From the NCBI GenBank assembly GCA_046719715.1, contig JBDNCJ010000004.1, positions 1-64,000 on the forward strand: 64,000 nucleotides of DNA, read 5' to 3'. The notes below the pieces were generated by a model. That model searched no databases. It saw nothing but the letters and a program-made list of their open reading frames with translations, and was not told where the DNA came from. This DNA is from JANWWM01 sp046719715 (GTDB lineage Bacteria; Bacteroidota; Chlorobiia; Chlorobiales; Thermochlorobacteraceae). Within the stretch, counting starts at the first letter, position 1. Every line of letters begins with the position of its first letter. The translations under genes and the position numbers were made by a program. Below, one piece after another: positions 43,303 to 52,240 of the stretch.

Positions 43303-44463
43303 ATGTCGCATGAATCTGCACCACCGACTGTTGCACTCCTCGAACACACCTACGCTGACGAACACCCGAACCTTTTCGCGGTCATCATGGCGGGCGGCTC
43401 CGGCACGCGGCTCTGGCCACTTTCACGCCGACACTTGCCCAAACAGTTTTTGGATTTCTTCGGCGACGGCACCATGATTTGCAAAACCGTTGAACGCCTC
43501 AAAGGACTTGTGCGCGATGAAAACATCATCATTGTTACAAATGCATCGGGACGCAAACTTGTGCGCAAGCAGTTGCCGAACATTCCGAAAAAAAACATCA
43601 TCGTCGAGCCGACGGGTAGAAACACTGCTCCGTGCATTGCGCTTGCAACAGCGTTCATCAAAAAGCGCAATCCAAACGCCGTGATGTGCGTGCTTCCCTC
43701 CGACCACGTCATTCAAAACGTAGCGCGCTTTCAAGAAACTTTGCGCGCATCGGTTGAAGTGGCGGAACGAACCGCCGCGCTCGTTACCATTGGCATGAAA
43801 CCTACGCGCCCCGAAACCGGCTACGGCTACATTCAAGCCGAAGACACCAATCCCGAAATCACAACCTCCATTAAAGTGCGCTTCGGCGTCAATGCGCATA
43901 AGGTTAAAACCTTCGCCGAAAAGCCCGACATCGAAACCGCGCAACGCTTTTTAGAAAGCGGCGATTTTCTTTGGAACAGCGGCGTCTTTATCTGGCACGT
44001 CGACGCCATTAGCCGCGAATTCGAGCGATCCATGCCGCAACTGTATCTCGACATGCAAACCATAGAGAGCACCGTCGGAACGCGCACCGAAAAAGCGACG
44101 ATTGAGAACGTCTATAGCTGGACGCACTCGATTTCCATCGACTACGGCGTGATGGAAAAAGCCGATTCCGTCTACGTGCTCGAAGGCGACTTTGACTGGT
44201 CCGACGCCGGCAGTTGGGACGAAATCATGAAGTTCCGCGACCACAACTTGGAGCGCGAAGAAAATCAAAATCTCTTGCTTCACGACTCACCCAACACCCT
44301 CGTCTTTAAGCCCAAGCATAAAACGATTGCGGTCATTGGTATTGAAGATGCCATTATCGTTGAAACCAATGATGCTCTGCTTATCTGCAAACGCGGTCGC
44401 TCGCAAGACGTCAAAAACATTGTTGATACCTTGAAGCGTAAAGAAATGGAGCAGTATATCTAA
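43303..44463 (+). CDS. manC: Mannose-1-phosphate guanylyltransferase
   Basis: A 386-residue sugar nucleotidyltransferase making GDP-mannose for cell-surface glycans. Nucleotide-binding motif IMAGGSGTRLWPLSRRHLPK (residues 28-47), EPTGRNTAPCIALA, VLPSDHVI, ETGYGYIQ and FAEKPDIETAQRFL. The C-terminal part is a short beta region without the phosphomannose isomerase domain found in bifunctional enzymes. Typical length of the monofunctional form. Confidence 0.93.
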   Translation: MSHESAPPTVALLEHTYADEHPNLFAVIMAGGSGTRLWPLSRRHLPKQFLDFFGDGTMICKTVERLKGLVRDENIIIVTNASGRKLVRKQLPNIPKKNIIVEPTGRNTAPCIALATAFIKKRNPNAVMCVLPSDHVIQNVARFQETLRASVEVAERTAALVTIGMKPTRPETGYGYIQAEDTNPEITTSIKVRFGVNAHKVKTFAEKPDIETAQRFLESGDFLWNSGVFIWHVDAISREFERSMPQLYLDMQTIESTVGTRTEKATIENVYSWTHSISIDYGVMEKADSVYVLEGDFDWSDAGSWDEIMKFRDHNLEREENQNLLLHDSPNTLVFKPKHKTIAVIGIEDAIIVETNDALLICKRGRSQDVKNIVDTLKRKEMEQYI

Positions 44464-44560
44464 ACTGCACTACTCGATGCTCTACAATCAACAGCGCGAC
44501 TTTCCTTCATTTTCCAATTAGCGAAAAAAATCCCCCTCTTGACAGCCGAAACAACCGATT

Positions 44561-44612
44561 CCCCCCCCGTAACGCCTTATTTTATCAGCACTTAAAAATT
44601 TTCGGGGGGGGG
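44561..44612. repeat. Complementary poly-C and poly-G tracts
   Basis: TTCCCCCCCCG and CGGGGGGGGG flank an AT-rich loop. Both strands would form the same hairpin with a GC-only stem. Confidence 0.7.
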
Positions 44613-44629
44613 TAAAATGACATTTTTTC

Positions 44630-44661
44630 CTTGCATCGCCGAAACGCCCGCCGTAACTTTG
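44630..44661 (+). promoter_or_regulatory. Bacteroidetes-type promoter of the lipoprotein gene
   Basis: CTTG at 44630-44633, 20 bp spacer, TAACTTTG at 44654-44661. Lies 18 bp downstream of the poly-G tract and 85 bp before the ATG at 44747. Confidence 0.5.
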
Positions 44662-44746
44662 TTGCGAACTTTGTTCCTTACCAATTTTCAAAAACAAAAG
44701 ACCCGTTTTCCCACAACGAGAAAACGCGCCCAAAACAAAATGAAGT

Positions 44747-46120
44747 ATGAACTATTCTTTTTCCATCACGCGCTTACCTTTCGCACTCTTGCTCGCGCTT
44801 CTCGCCGTTGCACACAGTTGCAAAGAGACAGCCCCGAGCGCACCAACAACGCCAGAGCCACCGTTGCCGCCACAGCCCATTCAAACGATTTCTCTCACCG
44901 TTGTAGATAGCGCGAGCGTAGAAGCATGGCTGAAACTTTCAATACCCGATACGGTTAAGGAGCGACGCTATCGGCTCTTTCTCAACGATTCGCTTATCTG
45001 GCAAGCAACCCTCACAAAGCCTGATACGCTTATGCTTATAGGTCTTGCGCCCGCCGCCACCTATCGCGCCCGAGCCGAACGCCTTACCACCGATACCTTC
45101 AATGTGACGGTTGATGAAAAGACCTTTCGCACCTTAGACACCACCAGCCAAGACTACACTTGGCAATACCTGCGCTTTGGAGTAGGCGCGAGTTACTTCC
45201 GAGATGTGTGCATTATTAACGACACTTGCATTTGGGCGGTTGGGCGCATTGACTCAGGATTATATGATTCGCTCGGCGTGCCCATCGTCTATAACGCCAT
45301 GCGTTATGATGGAAAAAAATGGGAATATTTTGCTTTGGGGTTTCCATTCCTTTCTGGTACGGATACCGTTTTGATTCCATTTGAAGCTTTCTCTGTGTTT
45401 GGATTTTCACCGAGTGATATATGGTTTTCTGATGGTGGCTCGTATTTGCACTGGGACGGGAATCGGTATCGGAAACATGCTTTTGCATTTGGAAGCGGTT
45501 TCTCTGGTGGTCTAAAGATGTGGGGGACAAGTTCGAGCAACTTGTACAGCATAAATAATCTCGGATACATTATGCACTATGATGGCGCGGTGTGGCGGCG
45601 AATGGAGAGCGGGACGACAACGAACTTGACAGACATCAGCGGCACGCCCGATGGCGAATCAGTGTGGGTTGCGGGTTATACCAATAATCAGCTTCAATCG
45701 TGCTTACTCTCATTAGAGAATGGGCAATGGCAATCGATTTGGCGATTTGGACAGCCTCCATACTCGAGTTACCGCATCTTCGCAATGTGGGCATACAGAG
45801 GTTCGGCATTTCTTGTGTTCGAGGATGGAGTCGTATTTACTCACCAATTATTGAATTCTGACATTCCTATACAATGGTTTGGTTATGTTCCCGGAACACG
45901 ATGCGCAGGAGGAAGTGCGCGCAATAACGTTGCTTTTGGAGGAGAGGGAGGGAGACTTCGTCATCACAATGGCAGGCAATGGAAGGCTTTTGGCGAAGTC
46001 CAGAACCCTGACAGGAGTATTAGAGCAATAGATGTAAGCGATAAACTCATTATCGCTGTTGGTCAAAGCTACGAACCGACATTGCACGGAGCGATGGTTT
46101 TATTTGGGCGAAAGCCTTAG
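44747..46120 (+). CDS. Lipoprotein with beta-propeller-like repeats
   Basis: A 457-residue lipoprotein. MNYSFSITRLPFALLLALLA ends in VAHSC, a lipobox. A proline-rich linker (PSAPTTPEPPLPPQP) leads to a fibronectin-like domain to about residue 125. Repeated units with aromatic strand ends follow: MRYDGKKWEYFALGF, SYLHWDGNRYRKH, IMHYDGAVWRRMESG and LRHHNGRQWKAFGE. The WxxxG/YDGxxW pattern suggests a propeller of about six blades. Function unknown. A decayed T9SS sorting-domain fragment lies 33 bp downstream in another frame. Confidence 0.75.
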   Translation: MNYSFSITRLPFALLLALLAVAHSCKETAPSAPTTPEPPLPPQPIQTISLTVVDSASVEAWLKLSIPDTVKERRYRLFLNDSLIWQATLTKPDTLMLIGLAPAATYRARAERLTTDTFNVTVDEKTFRTLDTTSQDYTWQYLRFGVGASYFRDVCIINDTCIWAVGRIDSGLYDSLGVPIVYNAMRYDGKKWEYFALGFPFLSGTDTVLIPFEAFSVFGFSPSDIWFSDGGSYLHWDGNRYRKHAFAFGSGFSGGLKMWGTSSSNLYSINNLGYIMHYDGAVWRRMESGTTTNLTDISGTPDGESVWVAGYTNNQLQSCLLSLENGQWQSIWRFGQPPYSSYRIFAMWAYRGSAFLVFEDGVVFTHQLLNSDIPIQWFGYVPGTRCAGGSARNNVAFGGEGGRLRHHNGRQWKAFGEVQNPDRSIRAIDVSDKLIIAVGQSYEPTLHGAMVLFGRKP

Positions 46121-46152
46121 CGCATAACAAAGGAGAACCCAATGAATAGTTC

Positions 46153-46338
46153 TTGAACTTTTTTCAAAAAAACAAAAAGCGAGAAGTGAGTTGCGACCTC
46201 AATTCCCGCTATGAATCAGCGTTCAACGCAAGAACGCTTTCCAGCGGAACTTATTTTTATAGACTGCAAGCAAGCGCGACGAATGGCGCGTCAAGTTCAA
46301 GTTTTGTGGAGACAAAGAAGATGATGCTGGTGAAGTAA
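46153..46338 (+). pseudogene. Orphan T9SS C-terminal sorting-domain fragment
   Basis: Sixty-one codons whose last 36 (ARTLSSGTYFYRLQASATNG then SSSFVETKKMMLVK) match the end of the T9SS protein at 3545-5701 almost residue for residue. There is no signal peptide and no cargo domain. The DNA match continues past the stop codon (GTGAAGTAATGAATAATGAG) into the flank. Best read as a remnant of a lost gene or a recombining 3' module. Confidence 0.75.
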
Positions 46339-46370
46339 TGAATAATGAGCAGTGAGGAATGAGCAGTGAA

Positions 46371-46418
46371 GAATGAGTAACGGAGCATTTATCGCGCTTC
46401 GTTACTCATTTTTTATTG
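46371..46418 (+). terminator. Hairpin terminator after the T9SS fragment
   Basis: Stem AATGAGTAACG / CGTTACTCATT (46372-46382 with 46400-46410) followed by TTTTATT. It is part of a family B repeat. Confidence 0.6.
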
Positions 46419-46447
46419 ATTCCCGTTTCGCCCATCACCAATCTGTT

Positions 46448-46560
46448 CCCTTTCCTTTTGAGAGAGGGTCAGGGTGAGGTCTTGTCCCCTCTCCTTGTAG
46501 GAAAGCGTCAGGGTGAGGTCTTGTCCCCTCTCCTTGTAGGAGAGGGTTAGGGTGAGGTCA
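46448..46560. repeat. Family C repeat, three units
   Basis: Three successive units of the form CCTTGTAGGAGAGGGTTAGG followed by GTGAGGTC, spaced about 47 bp. Two units of the same family are at 24907-24988. No unique spacers, so not a CRISPR array. Confidence 0.75.
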
Positions 46561-46650
46561 TAGAACGGGTATTCACGGATATTCCTTCGTCAATCCGTTC
46601 AATCTCCGTTCTCTTGAAGTTCCTTCTCCTTTCAGCAGAGTGTCAAGGTC

Positions 46651-48240
46651 TTAATGCTTGAAGTGGCGCGTGCCGGTGAAGACCATCGCAATGCCGCGTT
46701 CATCGGCGGCTTTGATAACCTCTTCGTCGCGGATGGAGCCGCCGGGCTGAATGACCGCAGTCGCACCAGCTTCGGCGGCGGCAATAAGCCCATCAGCAAA
46801 CGGGAAAAAGGCGTCGCTGGCGACAGCACTGCCCGCAAGGTCTAACTTGGCTTCGCCCGCCTTCCAACGCGCAATACGCGACGAATCAACGCGCGACATT
46901 TGTCCCGCTCCGACCCCAACCGTCCGCAATTCTTTTGCATACACAATCGCATTGGATTTGACGTGTTTCGCCACGCGCCATGCGAAGAGCATATCGTTCA
47001 GTTCCGCTTCGGTGGGTTTGCGTTGGGTTACGATTCGCAGTTCATTGTCTTTGACCATGGCGACGTCGCGCTCTTGCACGAGCACGCCGCACGTGGTTCC
47101 GCGCACGTCCAAGCCGTCTCGCTTTGTAGATTTTTTTTGGAGAATCAATCGACGGTCTTTCTTTTTCATCAGGTAATCCAGCACACCGTCTTCGAATTCG
47201 GGAGCGATGATGATTTCGGTGAAAATTTCGTTCATCGCTTCGGCGGCTTTCATGTCGATGGGTTGATTGACGGCGATAATGCCGCCGAATGGGGCTTGGG
47301 TGTCGGTTTCAAACGCGCGTCGGTAGGCGTCGTAAAGCGTATCAGCTTGCGCCACGCCGCACGGATTGGTATGCTTGACAATCACGACCGTCGGCTTTTC
47401 GCGACCGAATTCATCGCACAGCGAGACTGCCGCCGTCAGGTCGAGAATGTTGTTGTAGGAAAGGTCTTTGCCGTGCAGTTTGTCGAAATACTCGCCGAAA
47501 GAGACCGTTCCGTGTTCCGAATGAAGCGCGTAGAAGGCGGCTTTTTGGTGAGGATTTTCGCCGTAGCGCATGTCGATTTCCTTTGTGAGCGAGAGCGCGT
47601 AGGTCGCCGTAAGCCCTTCTTCACTTTTTGCTTTTCCGCTCATTTCTTTATCGAGATGTTCGGCAATCATGGCGTCGTAGCGGCTGGTGAGCGCGAAGAC
47701 TTTTTGCGCAAGCACGGCGCGCGTTTTGAGCGTGGTTCTGCCTTTATGGGCTTTCATTTCATCGAGCACGCATTGGTAATCGCCTGCATCGGTTACGACC
47801 GTTACGGATTCATAATTTTTCGCCGCACTGCGAAGCATCGACGGTCCGCCGATGTCGATGTTCTCAATCGCTTCTTCAAGCGTAACGCCTTTTTTCCGAA
47901 TCGTTTGCTCAAAAGGATAAAGATTCACCACGACCAAATCAATGTAGTCGATTTTATTTTCTTTGACTTCCTTTCTGTGCGTTTTGAGCGTGCGGCGAGC
48001 GAGTAACGCGCCATGAATTTTCGGGTGAAGCGTTTTGACGCGCCCATCAAGGATTTCAGGGAACTTGGTGATTTTTGAAATTGACTTCGCCTTTACGCCT
48101 GAATCAATCAGTGCTTTGAGCGTGCCGCCCGTTGAAAAAATTTCCACTTTCATTTTCTCCAATGCTTTGGCAAACTCTACGATGCCTGTTTTATCGGAGA
48201 CGGAAATGAGGGCGCGTTTGATTTTCGGATTTTCCAACAT
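46651..48240 (-). CDS. purH: Bifunctional AICAR transformylase / IMP cyclohydrolase
   Basis: A 529-residue enzyme for the last two steps of IMP synthesis. The cyclohydrolase half begins RALISVSDKTGIVEFAKALE, with FSTGGTLKALIDSG, FPEILDGRVKTLHPKIHGAL and NLYPFEQTI. The transformylase half has MRYGENPHQKAAFYAL, VIVKHTNPCGVA (catalytic KH), FGGIIAVNQPID and DAFFPFADGLIAAAEAGATAVIQ. Length and architecture are standard. Preceded by a repeat-filled gap and probably transcribed alone. Confidence 0.96.
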   Translation of the reverse strand: MLENPKIKRALISVSDKTGIVEFAKALEKMKVEIFSTGGTLKALIDSGVKAKSISKITKFPEILDGRVKTLHPKIHGALLARRTLKTHRKEVKENKIDYIDLVVVNLYPFEQTIRKKGVTLEEAIENIDIGGPSMLRSAAKNYESVTVVTDAGDYQCVLDEMKAHKGRTTLKTRAVLAQKVFALTSRYDAMIAEHLDKEMSGKAKSEEGLTATYALSLTKEIDMRYGENPHQKAAFYALHSEHGTVSFGEYFDKLHGKDLSYNNILDLTAAVSLCDEFGREKPTVVIVKHTNPCGVAQADTLYDAYRRAFETDTQAPFGGIIAVNQPIDMKAAEAMNEIFTEIIIAPEFEDGVLDYLMKKKDRRLILQKKSTKRDGLDVRGTTCGVLVQERDVAMVKDNELRIVTQRKPTEAELNDMLFAWRVAKHVKSNAIVYAKELRTVGVGAGQMSRVDSSRIARWKAGEAKLDLAGSAVASDAFFPFADGLIAAAEAGATAVIQPGGSIRDEEVIKAADERGIAMVFTGTRHFKH

Positions 48241-48553
48241 TGGTGAGCCGTTATGGTTTAGGTTTGAATTGCAAAGTTATGACGTTCTTTGTAAGTAACG
48301 AGACAAAATTAACATCGTTTTGTATGTCATTCTGAACGACGTGTAGCGAAGTGAAGAATCGAAGTGGATTCCTCGCTTCGCTCGGAATGACACTGGGGTT
48401 TAGTTAATAGTTAAGAATTAAAACTGTAAGTGCACAACTTTCATCTCTTCACTTTTAACTCTTCATTCTCACCTGTCTGGCTTCTTCGCTTCGCTCGGAC
48501 GGACGTCATGTTCCATACTTAATTGCGTCTTGAGACTTAAAGTTAAATCCGCT
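48241..48553. other. Intergenic repeats between priA and purH
   Basis: 313 bp with a family A palindrome (48326-48391), a degenerate half-copy (48479-48507) and a TTTCATCTCTTCACTTTTAA-type family B tract. No gene seen. Confidence 0.6.
48326..48391. repeat. Family A palindrome (short form)
   Basis: GTCATTCTGAACGACGTGTAG at the left and GGATTCCTCGCTTCGCTCGG followed by AATGAC at the right; the most compact full copy, 66 bp. Confidence 0.75.
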
Positions 48554-51013
48554 TCACATCATCGATTGTGTATCGATGTCGATATCGACTTTGACGACGC
48601 TTTGCGGAACGCGCTGGCGGAATTGATACTCGACGCCGCGCACAAGTTGCTTTGTGAGCCGCGCGCCGTGTTTTTGCTTGATAAGCAGTTGATATCGAAA
48701 ATTGTGTTTGAGCTTTGCAAGCACCGCAGGCACAGGTCCGAGCGCTTCAAATTGTTCTTTGTTCAAAACGCCTTCAAGCAACTCGTGAAACACTTTTGCC
48801 GCACGAGCGACTTCGGATTCCGATTTTCCTGAAAACTCGATTTTCGTTAAACGCACAAACGGCGGATAGCCAACCATCTGCCGAATGTTTTTTTCATACT
48901 CGAAAAAATGCGCGTAATCGTTTTGCAGAACATATCGGAACACGTCGTTTTGAAGGTTCAAAACTTGCAAATACACTTCGCCTTTTTTTTGCGCTCTGCC
49001 TGCTCTGCCCGCCACTTGCAAGAGCAAGGCGTAGAGCCGCTCGCCGGCGCGAAAATCTGGAAGCGACAAGCCGATGTCGGCAAGAATTACGCCGACGAGC
49101 GTTACATTTGGGAAGTCTAAACCTTTTGCCACCATTTGCGTTCCGAGCAAGATGCGCGCCTTGCCTTCTTGAAACTCCCGAAGAAACTTCGCGTGCGCAC
49201 CTTTTTTGCCCGTCGTATCTAAATCCATTCGCAAAATTTTTTCGTTGGGAAAAAGCCTTTGAAGTTCTTGCTCGATTTTTTCCGTTCCGCTTGATGCATA
49301 GCGCAAGTCTTCCGAACTGCACGTCTTGCATTTTTTCGGCGCGGGTTCAATTCTTCCGCAGTAGTGGCAACAGAGATGATTTTCTTTGAGATGAAAGACG
49401 AGCGAGACTTGACAAGCAGGACAAGTGTAAATCGTGCCGCAACTGTTGCATTGCACGCTTCCCGCATAGCCGCGACGATTCTGAAACAAAATCACTTGTT
49501 CGTTTTTCTCGATGCGTTTTTGAATTTCAAGGTAGAGCGAGTCGGAAATTGAGGGCGAAATTTTTTTTTCTTTTGAAAGCCAAATCAGTTTGATGTCAGG
49601 CGGGGTTGCGCCGTCGGCGCGATTGGAGAGCGTGAGCAGTTCATACTTGCCCGTCGTCGCGTTGTGATACGATTCAATCGACGGCGTTGCTGAGCCCAAA
49701 AGGCAAACGGCGTTTTCAAACTTGGCGCGCATGATGGCGACGTCGCGGGCGTTGTAGCGCGGCGAGGCGTCGTATTGCTTGTAGGTCGATTCGTGCTCTT
49801 CATCAACGACGATAAGCCCCACATCTTCAAGCGGCGCGAAAATCGCCGAACGTGCGCCGAGTGCGATTTGCGCTTTTCCTTGCTTCAAACTTTGCCACGC
49901 TTCAAACTTTTCGGAATCGTTCATCGCGCTGTGCAGAACGCGAACCTTATCGCCGAAGTGCGCTCGGAATCGCGACGCCGTTTGCGGCGTGAGTGAAATC
50001 TCTGGAACAAGCACAATCGCCGTTCTGCCTTGCTCGAGCGTTTGGCGAATGGCTTCGATGTAAATCCACGTCTTGCCGCTTCCCGTAATGCCGTGCAGAA
50101 GAAAGGTTTTGAATGTATTCGCAATTATCGCGCTCTGCACGCTTGCAATGACCTGTCGCTGTTCGTCGGTGTATTGAATTTGCTTTTGTGCTTCTACAAA
50201 ACCATCGGCAAACATCGCCGTTGTTTCAACAACTTCGGTTTCTAAAATTCCTTTCTCCACAAGCGATTTCAGGCTCTTGGGCGTTTCACCGATTTCATCA
50301 GCGAAAAAATGTCGGCGGCGCAGTGAGAGAATTTTTTCAAAAAGTTGCCGCTGTTTCGCTGAACGTTTGAACAAGGCGAGCCATTCTGTTTGCTTTTCTT
50401 GTGAAATTTCTTGTTGGAAAACAAATCGCGTTTTGAGTTTCGGTTTTCCTTTTTGGACGAAGGTTTTTTTGACTTCAATCAAGCCAATGCGCTCCAATTC
50501 CGACAATGCAAGCCGCAAATGCTTTGAACCCACGCGCCGCTCCAACTGCCTCACCGTCATTTTTTTTTCGCGCGAAAGTGCTTGCATGATGCTGCGCCGA
50601 AGTTCCGTCTTGACGATTTTTTCATCAGGCGCAAGCAGTGAAAATTCGCGCAAGAGGACGGTTTCTTTCGGGCGAATGCGTAGTGCGGCAGGCAACGCGG
50701 CAAGAATGGCTTCAATCGGAAAGGCGATGTAATAATCGGCAATCCACTCGGCAAGGCGCATCAATACAGGCGAAAGCACGGGCTTACCGTCGTCAAAGAC
50801 ATCGAGAATTTCCCCAAGCGTTGATTCACTTCCCCGCTCCGAAATGGATTTCACAAATCCCAATCGCTCTTTCTTTTTCTCTCCTTTTCCGAAGGCAACC
50901 AACACGCGCGAGCCAGCATCAAGCATTTGTGAAAACTCGCTCGGCACAACGTAGGGATAGGCTTTATCGCTGAACGACTGCTCAACGAGAATGTGTGCAA
51001 TTTGTATCGCCAT
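48554..51013 (-). CDS. priA: Primosomal protein N' (replication restart helicase)
   Basis: An 819-residue superfamily 2 helicase that restarts collapsed forks. N-terminal 3'-DNA binding domain, then LLHGITGSGKTWIYIEAIRQ (Walker A), LVPEISLTPQTASRFRAHFG, VDEEHESTYKQ (DEEH box), LLGSATPSIESYHN and VAGRAGRAQKKGEV (motif VI). Two zinc-binding clusters interrupt the helicase: CNSCGTIYTCPAC and CCHYCGRIEPAPKKCKTC. It is 72 bp downstream of the SpoIIE phosphatase gene on the same strand. Confidence 0.96.
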   Translation of the reverse strand: MAIQIAHILVEQSFSDKAYPYVVPSEFSQMLDAGSRVLVAFGKGEKKKERLGFVKSISERGSESTLGEILDVFDDGKPVLSPVLMRLAEWIADYYIAFPIEAILAALPAALRIRPKETVLLREFSLLAPDEKIVKTELRRSIMQALSREKKMTVRQLERRVGSKHLRLALSELERIGLIEVKKTFVQKGKPKLKTRFVFQQEISQEKQTEWLALFKRSAKQRQLFEKILSLRRRHFFADEIGETPKSLKSLVEKGILETEVVETTAMFADGFVEAQKQIQYTDEQRQVIASVQSAIIANTFKTFLLHGITGSGKTWIYIEAIRQTLEQGRTAIVLVPEISLTPQTASRFRAHFGDKVRVLHSAMNDSEKFEAWQSLKQGKAQIALGARSAIFAPLEDVGLIVVDEEHESTYKQYDASPRYNARDVAIMRAKFENAVCLLGSATPSIESYHNATTGKYELLTLSNRADGATPPDIKLIWLSKEKKISPSISDSLYLEIQKRIEKNEQVILFQNRRGYAGSVQCNSCGTIYTCPACQVSLVFHLKENHLCCHYCGRIEPAPKKCKTCSSEDLRYASSGTEKIEQELQRLFPNEKILRMDLDTTGKKGAHAKFLREFQEGKARILLGTQMVAKGLDFPNVTLVGVILADIGLSLPDFRAGERLYALLLQVAGRAGRAQKKGEVYLQVLNLQNDVFRYVLQNDYAHFFEYEKNIRQMVGYPPFVRLTKIEFSGKSESEVARAAKVFHELLEGVLNKEQFEALGPVPAVLAKLKHNFRYQLLIKQKHGARLTKQLVRGVEYQFRQRVPQSVVKVDIDIDTQSMM

Positions 51014-51084
51014 TGAAATTGGTATTCGAGTAGGAAACGAAGCGATGCGCGCTCTATATGACGAGTTGAATCACTGCGCTGATT

Positions 51085-52173
51085 CTATCCACCGACGACG
51101 AGGCTCATCATGGTTATATCGTCGCGTTGCGCTTCCTGTTGTTGATGTGCGGAAAGTTCGGACTCCAACTTCGCTTTCTGCTCATCGGGGCTTACAGATG
51201 AAATTGATTTAAGCAGTTCTTTAAATCGTTTTGAGCCGAAACTTTCGCGTTGCGGATTGGCTTGGTCGATGTAGCCGTCGGTCGTCAAGTAAAGCACGGC
51301 GCGATGCTTGATGGGAATATCGTGCGCGATAAATTTGCGCTCGGCTTCGCGTTGGCGTCCGCCGATGCTGTATCGGTCGCCTTTGAACTCGCCGAGTTCG
51401 CCGTTCTGAACAAGGTAAAGCGGACGCTTCGCGCCTGAAAACACCAGCCGCTCGCGCTCAATTTTTACCAAACACACGTCCATTCCGTCTTGCAATTCTA
51501 CCGACGGATTTTCGCTTTGCCGCAGCGCGTCGCGAATGGCTTTATGAAGTTCCTCCAAAATGATGTTCGGCTCAACGATTTTTTTCTCTATGACAATTTG
51601 ATTGAGAAGCGCGTTGCCAATCATGCTCATGAACGCGCCCGGAACGCCGTGCCCCGTGCAATCGCAGACGGCAACGATTTTCGCATCGCCTAAATCATGA
51701 AACCAATAGAAATCGCCCGAAACAATATCCTTCGGCTTGTAAATGACAAAATGTTCTGAAAACGATGCCGCAATTTTTTCGCGTGTTGGTAAGATGGCTT
51801 GTTGGATTTTTTGCGCGTAAGCGATGCTCGAGGTGATGTTGGCGTTCAGTTCGGCGAGTTCGACGTTGCGCAGGCGTTGAATTTCGGCTTCCTTTTTGGT
51901 TTGCTCGACTTGGTGAATGATTTGCAGGTTCTTCGTCTTTTTGTCGGATTCTTCATTGAAGACTTGCCGCTCGATTTCGTGAAATTTCTTGAAGTGGAAA
52001 TACGCCTTTTCAATATCTCCGATGCGTTCATATTCTTCGGCGAAGGCTTGATGGGCTTGATAGAGCAAATCCTTTGCGCCGAGTTCTTCGGCGAGTGCGC
52101 GGGCGCGCTCAAAGTAATAAAGCGCCATGTTTTCTTGTTCGGGCGGTTGCGCCGTTGCGGTGGAATCGTTCAT
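51085..52173 (-). CDS. TPR - SpoIIE/PP2C family serine phosphatase
   Basis: A 362-residue protein. Residues 15-85 hold two TPR-like units ending in the signature FKKFHEIERQVFNEE, then a coiled coil with IQRLRNVELAELNANITSSI. The PP2C domain follows: VSGDFYWFHDLGDAKIVAVC with DCTGHGVPGAFMSM, TTDGYIDQ and RDDITMM give the acidic metal ligands. The N-terminal arrangement is the same as in the four TPR kinases, but with most TPRs lost and the output domain exchanged. It may dephosphorylate an anti-sigma antagonist or another Ser/Thr phosphoprotein; target unknown. Sits between recX and priA. Confidence 0.9.
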   Translation of the reverse strand: MNDSTATAQPPEQENMALYYFERARALAEELGAKDLLYQAHQAFAEEYERIGDIEKAYFHFKKFHEIERQVFNEESDKKTKNLQIIHQVEQTKKEAEIQRLRNVELAELNANITSSIAYAQKIQQAILPTREKIAASFSEHFVIYKPKDIVSGDFYWFHDLGDAKIVAVCDCTGHGVPGAFMSMIGNALLNQIVIEKKIVEPNIILEELHKAIRDALRQSENPSVELQDGMDVCLVKIERERLVFSGAKRPLYLVQNGELGEFKGDRYSIGGRQREAERKFIAHDIPIKHRAVLYLTTDGYIDQANPQRESFGSKRFKELLKSISSVSPDEQKAKLESELSAHQQQEAQRDDITMMSLVVGG

Positions 52174-52240
52174 ATCGAGTTGAGTTTGCGTTAGAAGTTG
52201 AGCCGAATAATTTACTTCAAAAGCATGCGAAAGGAAAACT

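Larger units (their letters stand above)
44464..44746. other. Intergenic region with C8/G9 inverted homopolymers
   Basis: 283 bp without a gene. It contains eight C at 44561-44568 and nine G at 44604-44612, 35 bp apart, able to pair, and a promoter-like motif at 44630-44661. Confidence 0.6.

Noticed and set aside
46448..46560. Possible short CRISPR array
   Set aside because: Three units without distinct spacers, and the same repeat elsewhere outside an array; no cas genes.
46900..48006. 368-codon open frame opposite purH
   Set aside because: Antisense shadow of a well-conserved enzyme; low-complexity F/H/R-rich peptide with no domain.
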